Assembly (NCBI GenBank): GCA_965216425.1
Contig: CBDCFV010000005.1
Location: 1 to 64,000 of the forward strand
Direction: 5' to 3'
Origin: CBDCFV01 sp965216425
GTDB taxonomy: Bacteria > Chloroflexota > Dehalococcoidia > Lucifugimonadales > UBA3495
DNA length: 64,000 bases
Positions 54,396 through 64,000 of this stretch are shown in pieces. How positions within the stretch are numbered: position 1 is the first letter of the stretch; every line of letters starts with the position of its first letter. The translations under genes were made by a program, and so were the position numbers. The notes under the pieces are model-generated. The model searched no databases. It was not told where the DNA came from and worked only from the letters and a program-made list of their open reading frames with translations.

Positions 54396-54713
54396 ATGCC
54401 TAGAAAAGTCCCGGTCAAATGCGCCATTGCCGGCTGCCACCGCCGGATCAAGATGACCCTCGCCGAACGCGAAGAGCTGAGGCGGGTGGGACGCGAGAAC
54501 AACGCCACCGCGGGCATCATCTGCCCCGCTGACGTGAAGGCCGTCTTCAATTTCGAATTCGACGATATTGACATCGATGTCCCGCTGGAGGAATTCCTGG
54601 TCGAGGCGTCCAAGGAAACTCCCCGTTGGCGCGTGATGTTGACCCCGCTGCCCGGGGCGGCTGGGGAGCCGGACAGCCAGTCCACGCCAGGGCGGGGAGA
54701 CAGGGTTATTTAG
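54396..54713 (+). CDS. Unknown protein with short Cys motif
   Basis: 105 aa from ATG 54396 (MPRKVPVKCAIAGCHRRIKM). The N-terminus has C-x4-C, the centre is acidic (FEFDDIDIDVPLEEFLVEAS) and the tail is Gly/Pro-rich. The start codon is 3 bases past a MITE-type end (TAATATTAGGAAAATG), so the element may supply its expression signals. Not recognised. Confidence 0.45.
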   Translation: MPRKVPVKCAIAGCHRRIKMTLAEREELRRVGRENNATAGIICPADVKAVFNFEFDDIDIDVPLEEFLVEASKETPRWRVMLTPLPGAAGEPDSQSTPGRGDRVI

Positions 54714-55655
54714 TTCAGCCGCGCTGACTGGCAACTCCCATGGGAGTCCTGGCGTGTTCCTGACGGGAGCGAAGGATGGCCAGCTTCTCTGTCCTACTGC
54801 GGGGGCCGTGTTCATGCTGATCAGGTCGGCGATGTCCGCCGCAGGGCACACCATATCCCCGCTCATGCCGAGTGCAGTCGTCCGGGATATTCCAGCTACT
54901 GCAAACGTGTACGTATCCGCGCCGGTCGTGGATGGTTGCCGTCGGCTCGTCCTAGCTGAATCCTTACCGGTCAGCCATTCCCCGGACGGGTCTGCTCGTC
55001 GCTGTGAGCGCTTCGCTGACGGATGGAGCGACTGATGTGGAAATGGGGAGGTAACTGGTCGGGGTCATCGGCCAGACGATTGCTGTGGGCACGCGATTCG
55101 GCGCGAGCCCAAGGCTCGAACTCGTCAGGGGTGATATACGGTCGCTTCGCTGGGAAGCATTGAACGTGAAGCGGTACTTGACTCCGATGGAATCTGTCCC
55201 CTTGGCTGAAACAGTGGATTGACCCGCACGACTCGCACTGAGCCTGGTACATATAATGGGGCAAGGCCACATCCCCAAAACTCGCATTTCCACTGAATCG
55301 GGATTTGGGGAGCAGATCAAGCAGCTTGAAGCCTGTCAGGAGAGACAAGGGATTGTAATGGAATGCGTATCAGAACACGATCACCGTGATGACCCGGGCT
55401 CGTGTGAGTTCGACTATAACTACTGCTTAGCACAAATGGCACTTCGGCCGGGAACATAATGCCACTTGTAACAAAAGACCGGGTAACTTGGAACGGAAGA
55501 CCCGCTTACATGAAACAATCCAGCTATAGCATTAAACTTATACTACATATGCCCAGGTCGGCACTCACGAGATCCCTGTCCTAGCCCTGATACGCGGTGA
55601 GGAGGAACAGCGCGGGCGAATCAAACGGGGTCCTCTTAAGGCCACAAATCTGGAT
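54714..55655. other. Long stretch without a convincing gene
   Basis: A minus ORF (55348-54971) has a CESCG motif and Arg/Ser-rich composition but no other support. Composition becomes AT-richer after 55400. It may be degraded host sequence. Confidence 0.3.
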
Positions 55656-55904
55656 GTGCTGGGGAAACGGGGTCTCTTTAATAAATGGCAGGAACCAGCA
55701 ACCGTCCAGAATCACCTGGTAGATTGGATGCGCCTCAACCCAAGAGGCTCAGAACTGCCGATGGGGGAGGTGGTGTCCCTTTTCACAGGACCATTCCTAA
55801 ACAGCCATTGCTCAATAGAAAATTGCTTCAACAAGGATTCTGCAGGACCATACATGCACAAAATAACTAACGATACCCGATGGACCGTCCACCACCATGA
55901 ATAG
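55656..55904 (+). CDS. Unknown small ORF
   Basis: 82 codons from ATG 55656, open upstream to about 55535 without a start (IPVLALIRGEEEQRGRIKRG precedes it). It contains KWQEPATVQNHLVDW and NSHCSIENCFNKDS. Possibly the 3' part of a truncated gene. It overlaps the tex start by 8 bases. Confidence 0.3.
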   Translation: MLGKRGLFNKWQEPATVQNHLVDWMRLNPRGSELPMGEVVSLFTGPFLNSHCSIENCFNKDSAGPYMHKITNDTRWTVHHHE

Positions 55905-57234
55905 TTTTTTGATTCCCCAAATTGCCCGCGAGCTTCAGTTGGAGCGGAGGCAAGTTGCGGCCACCGTTGCCTTGCTGGACGACGGGGCAACCGTACCCTT
56001 CATCGCCCGTTACAGGAAGGAGAATACCGCCACCCTGGACGAGGTGGCGATTTCCAATATTCGGGATCGTCTGTCGCAGCTTCGGGAATTCGGGGATCGT
56101 CGGGAGGCCATACTGTCTTCCTTGGAAAAGCAGGGTCTTCTGACGGAGGAACTGGGTCAGGCGGTTCTCTCTGCTGAATCCTTGGCAGCCCTGGAGGACG
56201 TATATTTGCCCTTCAGGCCCAAGCGACGCACTCGGGCTGCCATCGCCCGGGAAAAAGGGTTGGCTCCCTTGGCTCTGTACATTCGGAGCCAGGAAGATTT
56301 TGACGTCGGCCTGGCTGCTGCAGAGTACGTGAACCCCGACACTGAGGTAAAAAATGTCCAGGACGCCCTGAGCGGCGCCAGGGACATAATCGCCGAATGG
56401 GTCAGCGAGGACGCCACAGCGCGGCGGGCAATTCGGGAGTTTTTTCGGCGACGGTGGCTTCGGGTAAGGAAGAGGCGGCAGCCAAGTACCGGGATTACTT
56501 CCAGTGGCAGGAACCTGTTGCGGGTGTGCCTTCCCACCGGGCACTGGCCATGTTCAGGGGAGAGAAGGAAGCGTTGCTTTCGTTGCATATAGCGCCTCCG
56601 GTTTCCTCTGCGTTAGCGATCCTGGAAAGGCTCTTTGTTAGCGAGTCAACCCAGGCGTCTGAGCAGGTTCGGTTGGCCATTCAGGACCGTTATAAGCCGC
56701 TGTTGGAATCGTCAATGGAAACGGAGGTCCGCAGGGAGGTCAGGCTTCGCGCCGAGGAGGCGGCCATCAAGGTATTCGCCGACAACCTGCGGCAGTTGCT
56801 GTTGGCTCCGGCCCTGGGCCAGAGGAACATCCTGGCCCTGGACCCCGGCTTCCGCTCGGGCTGCAAATTGGTCTGTTTGGACCGGCAGGGCCGGCTGATG
56901 CACCAGGATACTGTCTATCCGCTACTGGGGTCGCAGGGGCGGGAGGAAGCCGCCAGTAAGGTGCTTCTGCTCTGCCGGCAATACCAGGTGGAAGCCATTG
57001 CGGTGGTGATGGTCAACGAGAGCGGGGCCTCGGTCTATTCGGCTTCGGACGCGGCGCGGACCGAGTTCCCCGACCAGGACATCACCGTGCGGGGGGCGGT
57101 TTCCATTGGGCGGCGCCTGATGGACCCGTTGGCCGAATTGGTCAAAATAGACCCCAAGTCCATCGGTGTGGGCCAGTACCAGCACGACGTCGATCAGAAA
57201 GCATTGAGGCAGCGCCTCGACGACGTGGTTGCTA
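55897..57234 (+). pseudogene. tex: Tex-family RNA-binding transcription accessory protein, 5' part
   Basis: ATG 55897: IPQIARELQLERRQVAATVA, TVPFIARYRKE and LEDVYLPFRPKRRTRAAIAR are the Tex N-terminal region. Near 56442 the frame changes (REFF then GVFSATVASGKEEAAAKYRD). About 20 bp seem deleted between two gggagttttt-like sequences. The YqgF-like core (ILALDPGFRSGCKLVCLD, DPKSIGVGQYQHDVDQ) continues to 57234, where an IS630 type-2 element is inserted. Tex binds RNA and acts in transcription and stress tolerance in other bacteria. Confidence 0.85.
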
Positions 57235-58489
57235 GTAGTCCGTCAGTGTTGGATTGATGGGTATAGAGACTTCAGTTTGATACGGGCGTCCTGAGTGGTG
57301 AAGCGCCAGTCCACCCGTATCGCGTCCCGGTTGCGCTCCCTTTCCCACGCTGCCACCTCACCCCGCAGGACATTCTGCTCTGGAATGCGGCGGTCCAGGC
57401 ATTGTCGGGCCATCACCCCGATCTCAATCTCCGCCATGTTCAACCAACTGCCATGCTTGGGAGTGTAGTGAATCTCCAACCGTTGGGCGATGCGCCGCGC
57501 CTCCGCGGGTTCGAATGCCTCATACAATGAGGCCGGATGGTGGGTGTTCAAGTTGTCCATCACCAGCACAATCCGGTCCTTGTGGGCATAGTCCTCGTCC
57601 ACCAGTTGCTTGACCACCCGCGCCCAATCGGCCTTGGTGCGCCGGTCCGTCACTTCCACCCGGCGCCACCCTTCCAGCGGAGCGAACAGCATGAAAAGGT
57701 TGCTCACTCCGTTGCGCTCGTATTCATAATCATAGTAGCCTACGGCCCCGGAACGCGGCGGACGGGGCTGCCGCGTCTCCTTTACCTGCTGTTTGCTCGT
57801 TTCGTCCAAGCACACCAAAACTTCGTTGTCTGGATAGGGGCGATGATAGACTTCCAGTACGTCTTCCATGGCGCACACAAACTCCGCGCTTTCCTGCGGT
57901 GGGATGCACCAACACTCTTTCAGCCAAGGTTTGAGTTCGTTTTTTTCAGCGTTTGACGTACCGTTTCGGTGCTGATGCTCTCCACTATCTCGCATTCCAC
58001 CAGCCGGTCCGCCAGCAGTTGCAGCGTCCAACCGGCCCGGCCCTCCGGCGGTTCTCCGCAGGCCAAGGCAATCAGGTGGGCCTCACCCAAACCATCCAGC
58101 TTCTTCTGACGGCGGCGCAGTTGCTCCTTGCGTCCCAGCGCCGCCTCAACCCCCTCCTCCACGCAGCGGCGGCGCACCCGTTCCACCGTCGCATTGCCAA
58201 TCTGGAGGGACCGGGCAATCTCCTCGTCCTTCATGGCCCGGCCCTCCCGGGCTTCATCGCTCAGCAGCAGAGCCTGCCCTCGTGAAAACGGGGGATGCGG
58301 GCATGGGTCTGCCTGTAAGCCGCTGCCCGTCCCCGAGACACCAAGCCCTTGAGTTCCCGCCTCTCCTCCACATTCAATTGCACCCGGTACTTCTTGGCTG
58401 GCATTCCTATCCTCCCACAACCCAATCTACTTGGTACTCTCCCGGATAGAGTACCCCAACCATTTATCATTTCAATGCTGTTGGACTAC
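57235..58489 (-). mobile_element. IS630 type-2 element, copy 2, inside tex
   Basis: Ends GTAGTCCGTCAGTG and (reverse complement) GTAGTCCAACAGCATTG. TA is duplicated at 57233-57234 and 58490-58491. Deleting the element and one TA rejoins tex codons (GTT GCT AGT TGC GTC) in frame, so the insertion is exact. 1255 bp. Confidence 0.93.
57247..58404 (-). pseudogene. IS630 type-2 transposase, copy 2
   Basis: Same three-frame layout as copy 1: an N-terminal part starting MPAKKYRVQLNVEERRELKG (diverged from copy 1), the 23-bp hairpin insert (about 58277-58299), MKDEEIARSLQIGN to the A7C site, then the DDE part identical in protein to copy 1. The A7C junction is the normal -1 shift. The hairpin breaks the N-terminal HTH. 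Confidence 0.82.
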
Positions 58490-59186
58490 TAGTTGCGTCA
58501 ACAGCGTGGGCGTGGAACTGAACACGGCCAGCGGCCAGTTGCTCTCGTATGTTTCTGGCCTTGGACCTCGTTTGGCCAAAGCAATTGTGGAGTACCGGAA
58601 CGACAACGGCCCCTTTGCCTCCCGGCAATCGCTGAAGAAAGTGCCTCGCCTAGGACCCAAGGCTTTCGAGCAGGCGGCCGGGTTCTTACGCTTCAGAGAC
58701 GACCATCCGCTGGACGCCAGTGCCGTGCATCCCGAGTCCTACCGGGTTGTCGATGCCATTGCCCAAGACCTGGGCCATTCACTGGTGCAGATGGTGGGCA
58801 ATGCTGCTATGGCCCATAGGATTGACCCCAGCCGCTACATCAGAGATAAGGTTGGGCTGCCGACATTGACGGACATCATCGAAGAACTGGCCCGGCCGGG
58901 CCGGGATCCGCGCCAGGAATTTGAACCCTTTCACTTCGCCCAGGGGATAAACCAGATCGGGGACCTGACGGCAGGAATGAAGCTGCCCGGGGTGGTAACC
59001 AATGTGACCGGTTTTGGCGCCTTTGTCGATCTGGGTGTACACCAGGACGGGTTGATTCACATCAGCAGGCTGTCGGACGGCTTCGTCAGCAACCCCTCGG
59101 ACATCGTTAAAATTCAGCAGCGGGTGTGGGTGACCGTGCTTGAAGTCGACCTGGAGCGCAAACGAATCGCTCTGTCTCTTCGGTGA
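58490..59186 (+). pseudogene. tex: Tex, 3' part after the IS630 insertion
   Basis: It continues SCVNSVGVELNTASGQLLSY and VSGLGPRLAKAIVEYRNDNG (helix-hairpin-helix), KVPRLGPKAFEQAAGFLR and the C-terminal S1 RNA-binding domain (KLPGVVTNVTGFGAFVDLGV, QDGLIHISRLSDGF) to the stop at 59186. An internal start could give the S1-containing tail alone, but nothing supports that. Confidence 0.88.
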
Positions 59187-59229
59187 ACTGAGAAGAAACT
59201 TCCGGCACAGAGTTACGCAGCGGCAGTAA

Positions 59230-59496
59230 TACAAGCCGGCGGTCCCACCGGTGCGCAACACGTCGGCGTCGTCGATGCAGTCGCCGCCCGCCAGCGCGGA
59301 AGCGACCAGGGTCATCATCTTGTCGCCGGTGTTGGCCCGCCCCGGGGCATTGCCCAGGTCGGGCGCTGCCGGACGAGTTCGGGCAGGCCAAGGCGCAGGG
59401 CGAGGGTGGCCGGCAGGAGCAGGCCGGCATTGGCCACCAGACGGTGATCGTCAAAGACGATTTGGATCCGGTCGGGGTGGTTGCGTGGTAGCATCT
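59230..59496 (-). pseudogene. IS1380-family transposase, N-terminal fragment
   Basis: MLPRNHPDRIQIVFDDHRLV, ANAGLLLPATLALRLGLPEL, then one frame off MMTLVASALAGGDCIDDADV and LRTGGTAGL. FDD-x-x-LVANAGLLL and the IDDADVLR segment are IS1380 hallmarks. The catalytic core is missing. Confidence 0.75.
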
Positions 59497-59499
59497 TGT

Positions 59500-60690
59500 A
59501 TCCTGACTTTGGCCCGCGACAATAGCTCATATGTGGCGGTCCGGAGCGCGGCAGACCGGTAGCATCTGGGTCATGGTAGACCGTCCAATAGCAGGGGTCG
59601 CCGCGTTCCTTAACGGTAGAACCCGGACAGTTGCCTGGGCCAATCGAGCCCGCATCGTGCAAGGAAGGGTCAACACTGAGACAGGAGGTACAGATGGAAG
59701 GAGAACCGAGGTTCGTAGGCATTGATGTCTCAAAGGCGCAGTTGGACGTTGCTGTCCGGCCTACGGGGAAGCGATGGACCCTGCCCTACGACCAGACCGG
59801 AATTGAGGGACTGATCCCCCAGATAGTGGACCTGGAGCCTGCCTTGGTGTTGTTGGAGGCTACGGGCGGCTTGGAACTGCCCTTGGTGGCCGCCCTGGCC
59901 GCTGCGGCGCTGCCGGTGGTGGTGGTCAACCCACGCCAGGTCAGGGACTTCGCCAAGGCCACCGGAACGCTGGCCAAGACCGACGCTCTGGACGCGGGGG
60001 TCCTGGCCCATTTCGCCGACGCCGTCCGTCCTGAGGTGCGCCCTCTCAAGGACTCAGAGACCCAGGTCCTCAACTCGCTGACTGCCCGCAGGCACCAGGT
60101 GATGACCATGCTGGTCTCCGAGAAGAACCGGTTAGGCACCGCCATCAGCGCCGTTAGTCCCCGCATTGAAGCCCACATCGCGTGGTTGGAACAAGAGCTG
60201 AGCGACTTGGACAAGGGGCTACGTCAGACTTTGCGCCGGAGTCCAGTGTGGCGTGAGAAGGACGACCTGCTCCGCACCGTTCCCGGTGTCGGAGAGCAGA
60301 TCTCCCTCACTCTGCTGGCCAATCTGCCAGAGCTGGGCACGCTGAATCGCCGGCAGATCGCGGCCCTTGTGGGCGTGGCCCCTACAACCGCGACAGTGGC
60401 ACCCTGCGGGGCAAACGCGCCGTCTGGGGCGGACGCTCCCGGTGCGGGCCGTCCTCTACATGGGAGCGTTGGTAGCCAGCCGCCACAACCCTGCTATCCG
60501 GGACTTCTACCAGAGGCTGCTGGCAGCTGGCAAGCCGAAAAAGGTGCGCTGGTCGCGTCCATGCGCAAACTGCTGGTTATACTCAATGGCATGCTCAAAC
60601 ACGGCTCCCCTTGGAGCGATACGACTCAGCCAGAAGTCGCTCATTCATGTTGACTTTCAAGATAGTTGCTATTGGGTGCTCCTTTTCCGG
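59500..60690 (+). mobile_element. IS110-family element (ends not resolved)
   Basis: It contains the transposase at 59694-60650 and about 190 bp of noncoding sequence upstream. IS110 elements have no long inverted repeats, so the ends are only approximate. The upstream noncoding part is where IS110 relatives encode a guide (bridge) RNA. Confidence 0.6.
59694..60650 (+). pseudogene. IS110-family transposase, frameshifted near the C-terminus
   Basis: ATG 59694 follows ACAGGAGGTACAG. RuvC-like DEDD domain: FVGIDVSKAQLDVAV (Asp), LLEATGGLELPLVAAL (Glu), KTDALDAGVLAHFAD (Asp). Transposase_20 domain: LLRTVPGVGEQISLTLLANL. Near 60385 one base changes the frame. RVRAVLYMGALVASRHNPAI with the catalytic-Ser region is in the second frame, and MRKLLVILNGMLKHG is back in the first. 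Confidence 0.82.
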
Positions 60691-60869
60691 GGTTGGTTTC
60701 GTGTTTCAAAACCATTATCCCAGATTCAGAGGAGCACCCTCTGGCTTCTTCAAGGGCTGTCCCAAAGGCCGTCCTTCGGTGGATTCGGGCTAAACCCGTT
60801 AATAACAACATCGAGGGACGGTAAGCGCACTGATTGACCGTCTACGATTTCCTGACTACTATCGTGTCT

Positions 60870-62037
60870 ATGAACAATATGCGTACTTTGGCACGTAGCC
60901 TTGGGATTTTGGCAGTCCTGCTGATTCTTGCGGGTTGTGGTGGCGGTAGTGACAAAGAAGCCGTTATTGCCGAACCGACTCTGTCTTTCCAACAGCCAAC
61001 CGACGCCCCAAGCCCCATTCGCGTCCACGTCACTTGAGGTAGCCGACCCTACTGTACAAAGCTCGCCAGATAATCCGCCTGCTGGCGCTACCGAACCCGA
61101 ACGTCTCGCCGTGTACGACAAGGCCGCTGAAGTCCTTCAGGACGGTACATTGTCCTACTCGGAGCGTCGCAATCGCCTGAGGCTGGTCCAACGCAGCTTC
61201 GGTGACGAGCTTTTTATTGCGGTTATCGAGGATGTTCCGGTGTATGACGCCGGGACGGGGCTTACAGTGACCTTCGCCGATTATATGTCTGACCTGGCGG
61301 GTACGTTCGTCGGTCACCCGCAGGCGCCCATCACCTTTGACCCGGTAGGGGCCGCCACGAGGATTTATTTCTCCCCCACCGAAGACACCATTCGCCGTAT
61401 GACGGGCATCGGGATTACGGAGGAGCGGGTGGCCGAGTACAGTGCCCTGTACCGGGCCGAGGAATCGAAGTGGGAACAGGCACGGGTAGTCGCTAAGGCA
61501 GTGGCAGTCCCGCAGCCGGCGTTCGTCTCCCGAGACCCGGAACTGCGGGAGACCTACGAGCGCACCAGGAAGATATTCACCGACGCAGATGAGACCGAAG
61601 ACTCGCGTCGGGAGAAGATTCGCGTGCTGCAGCAGGAGGTGGGGCAAGAGAAGATGACCCTGCTGCTACGTTACGTTCCTATTGTGGACCTTGAGGACGG
61701 AACAGTCGGGACCTTTGACGATTATATGAGAGACGAGGCATCGTCCTATAACTCGGAGGCAGGCTCGCCCCTAGAACAGGACCCGGTAGGCGCGGGGATG
61801 CGCATATTGTTCGATCCCTCTGCTGACACCATCGCACAGATGACCGGCATCAGCCTGTCGGGTGAGGAGCGCCGGGAGACTTCCCAAGAGTACGAGCAGG
61901 AGCAGGACTACGTCGGGAAGGCGGTTAATCAAGTGGTGGCCGATACCCTCAGCCAGTTCCGCTGGGGAGAGGTTCACCAGGCGACGGAAGATACCGACTC
62001 GGGCATCTTCTCCATATGGGACGATAATCAACGTTAA
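60870..62037 (+). pseudogene. Lipoprotein with two homologous domains, frameshifted after the signal
   Basis: ATG 60870 encodes a signal and lipobox (LGILAVLLILAGC). Near 60990 the frame changes, after which about 340 codons are open to 62037. Two related domains of about 120 aa follow each other. They share an SRR-x-K/N-x-R-x-LQ helix, TFADYM/TFDDYM, and DPVGAATRIYFSPTEDTI / DPVGAGMRILFDPSADTI with MTGI. Extracellular, no known family. One base separates it from an intact gene, so a sequencing error or phase change are both possible. Confidence 0.6.
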
Positions 62038-62048
62038 TCGAGGCCGGT

Positions 62049-64000
62049 ATGGTAGCTTATGGGAAACGAAGAGTCCTACCGGTTCTGTCCGCGGGAACCA
62101 TGTTGTTCCTGATGGCATTCGCGGTGGGGTGCAGCGACGCTGGTCCAACCCCCACTTTGGAACGAATTGAGGCAACACCCATTGAAGCGCCAACCGCAAT
62201 AGCCCAACAGGAAGCCCCCGCCATCGCACAAGTTCCGGCCTCTCGGTCAGGCCAGCCGATGGGTACCCGAGAACCGGTGCCGGCAGCAAAGGCTGTCCCA
62301 CCGACGCCAACATCGACACCTGCACCCAAACCGGCGGGTTACCTCCACGGCGCGGAACATGGAATTGCCCTGCCCCAGACCACCCGCAGGCCCAGCGAGA
62401 CCCGCGACGGATGGGTGGACATTACTCTTGCCCTGGCGACACTGAAATTCGGCGGGGAAGCTGACAACAGAGAGCACCGGGTAGAGGCCAACTCCATGTG
62501 CTACGTGAACCGGCAGCTGCCCGACGACTGCTTATTTATTGCTTGGGGAAGCGAGGAGCAGTTTGAAGCGGAACTCCGCGCTTCCCACCCGGTTTCCGAC
62601 TCAGGCTTGCCATTTCAAACGGATACCCTCGTGGTTACCTTTGAGATAGCCGCTAATGCCAACAGTGCCAGCCTGTACTTTGGCGACCAGCACAAGATTA
62701 TCCTTGATCTGCGGGGAGATGAAACAACGCTTGAGCCCAGCGTCAATCCGGTGGTGGGACCCACACCAAGGGCTTCATCTGGCCAATCGGCAGGATACTT
62801 CGTGGACGACGATTACGGAATAGCCATAACCGGCGTCCGACGCGGTCCATCCTCGGCCAATTCACCACTTTCCCGGGTAGAGGTGAATGTATCGATCATT
62901 TTCCTGGGAGACGGGAAGGGAGTCGCGCCGGAGTTCAGAGTAGGCGCCGATGATAATTCGGACATTTGCCTAGGATACAGCCCTCGGCTGGAATGCCTGA
63001 AGGTTAGGTGGGGACCTAAAAACCAATTCCAAGCTGCTCCGCTCCTCGAGGATGAAATAGTTGTAGAGTGGCCCTTGGGCAGGGGGCTGCCAATCAGTTT
63101 CGGTCTCTTGGTACCGAACTCTGCCAAACAGGGCGCGATAGAATTTGGCCAGCACCGGATTCCCATTGACCTCAAGGGCATGGTGGGCGAAACGCCAGCG
63201 TACGACTATCGTCTGCACTACCAGGAACTGCCGGTTGGCTCGACTCTGTATGACTCGAACCGAAAGACCGTGGTTCTTGAAAAGGTTAGGCAGGAAATGG
63301 ATACCGGCGGAGTTACCCTAGTGTTCAGCGCTAGGAACGACAGTGAAGCGACCGACTTCGCCCCGGTAATTGATCTGACCGGATCAAGGGTTTCCCAAAG
63401 CGGTAGGTTCTTAGAAGGGAACCTATACGCCGCAGCTGACTGGGCGCCTCAGTCAGTCCGCGTCGAGGGCAAGAAACTGGCGCCGGGGCAGAGCAACGTG
63501 ATTGAACACACTGTCCCGAGATTTGCAGGCAAAGAACAAGGGTATTGGCAATCTATTAGTTATTCGCCGAGGGCGGAGGAACGTCCGGACGGAGTGGTCC
63601 TGCAACTGACCGTCAGCGACTCCCTGACTGATGCAGGGATACCGGTATCTGAGGTTGGGTACGTTAGGTACGATCGCCTCCCCGAAGACTCTGATGGTTG
63701 GACAGGAACGCTGCTCTGGCGCCAGACAAGCAATGCAGTGTGGTCCTCCCCGGCGGTGTCCGGCGGTGTAGTGTACGTGGGGTCGGATGACCACCACCTG
63801 TATGCCATTGGACGCGGCCACCGGAGACCTGCTATGGCGTTACCAGACAGGCAATGTAGTGAGGTCCTCCCCGGCGGTGTCCCGCGGTGTGGTGTACGTG
63901 GGGTCGGATGACCACCACCTGTATGCATTGGACGCGGCCACCGGAGACCTGCTATGGCGTTACCAGACAGGCAATGTAGTGAGGTCCTCCCCGGCGGTGT
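62049..64000 (+). CDS. Large lipoprotein with duplicated domains and PQQ propeller repeats (partial, frameshift near 63810)
   Basis: ATG 62049, signal and lipobox AFAVGC (Cys28), then a Pro/Ala/Thr linker. Two related beta-rich domains follow (YLHGAEHGIALPQ..., YFVDDDYGIAITG..., each with C-x8-C-like pairs and a FGDQH/FGQHR segment), then a third domain to about 63690. From 63712 PQQ/WD40-like blades begin (LLWRQTSNAVWSSPAVSGGV, VYVGSDDHHLYAI). An extra C near 63811 shifts the frame and stops it at 63911. The next 120-bp unit lacks that base (LYALDAATGDLLWRYQTGN) and continues off the window. BamB-like surface propeller is the likely role. Confidence 0.7.
63720..64000 (+). repeat. Near-identical 120-bp tandem repeats (PQQ blades)
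   Basis: The sequence from 63823 (ggagacctgctatggcg) recurs exactly from 63943 to the window end. 120 bp equals one 40-aa blade. An earlier, more diverged unit begins near 63700. Confidence 0.9.

Overview
The window is about 60% GC and reads as a Chloroflexota chromosome segment, probably Dehalococcoidia or SAR202-like. That placement is inference. It rests on the style of the lipoproteins (Cys lipobox followed by long Thr-Pro linkers, RCC1, Excalibur and PQQ modules), an ImuB-like/DnaE2 cassette behind a Gram-positive-type SOS box, and a very high load of IS630, IS701, IS5, IS66, IS21, IS110 and other elements. No rRNA operon, CRISPR array or replication origin was seen. One tRNA-like gene was found.

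Layout. 1-8.8 kb: the start of an HtrA/trypsin-like lipoprotein (minus strand, running off the left edge), a decayed IS701, a serine recombinase with a leaderless promoter, an unknown zinc-ribbon-like protein, an IS21 element whose istB is cut, a second IS701, and two broken host genes. 8.8-10.5 kb: a histidine-decarboxylase-like PLP enzyme and a tandem ACT protein, with a strong hairpin in the leader. 10.7-19.5 kb: a broken Cys-rich protein, IS630 copies, an intact amidase, a beheaded SDR, and a three-level nest (IS630, then an IS4-like element, then IS5). 19.5-25.4 kb: an MFS transporter, an isochorismatase-like hydrolase, a 146-bp MITE, an IS66 with a clean 8-bp target duplication, and another IS630. 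25.5-30.3 kb: a tRNA-Glu-like gene and a decayed second copy bracketing a recombinase fragment and an AAA/DUF4143 ATPase with four 23-bp-spaced promoter repeats. These are followed by a secreted HNH/Excalibur lipoprotein and a nucleotidyltransferase.

32.6-41 kb is the best preserved block. It holds an SRAP (YedK/HMCES-type) protein, then an operon of a LexA-like DNA-binding protein without a protease domain, an ImuB-like Y-family protein and DnaE2. An SOS box lies inside the operon promoter spacer. An excisionase-like HTH protein and a serine recombinase follow. Together these form an SOS-inducible translesion module.

41-60.7 kb alternates defence-like genes with IS wreckage. It contains a coiled-coil CHAT protease, an HsdS remnant overlapping an AAA ATPase followed 2 nt later by a small MAD4-like protein, two more members of a Cys-rich basic protein family, three IS630-type-2 copies, a nested MITE, and a tex gene broken by a deletion and by an IS at an exactly reconstructable TA site. 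60.8-64 kb holds two lipoproteins with internal domain duplications. The second runs into near-identical 120-bp PQQ repeats at the right edge.

Beyond single genes, the main observation is that short palindrome-like inserts (net 16 bp or about 23 bp) sit inside at least three different IS630-type transposase sequences. MITE-like derivatives of IS630 and IS701 are also scattered through the window.
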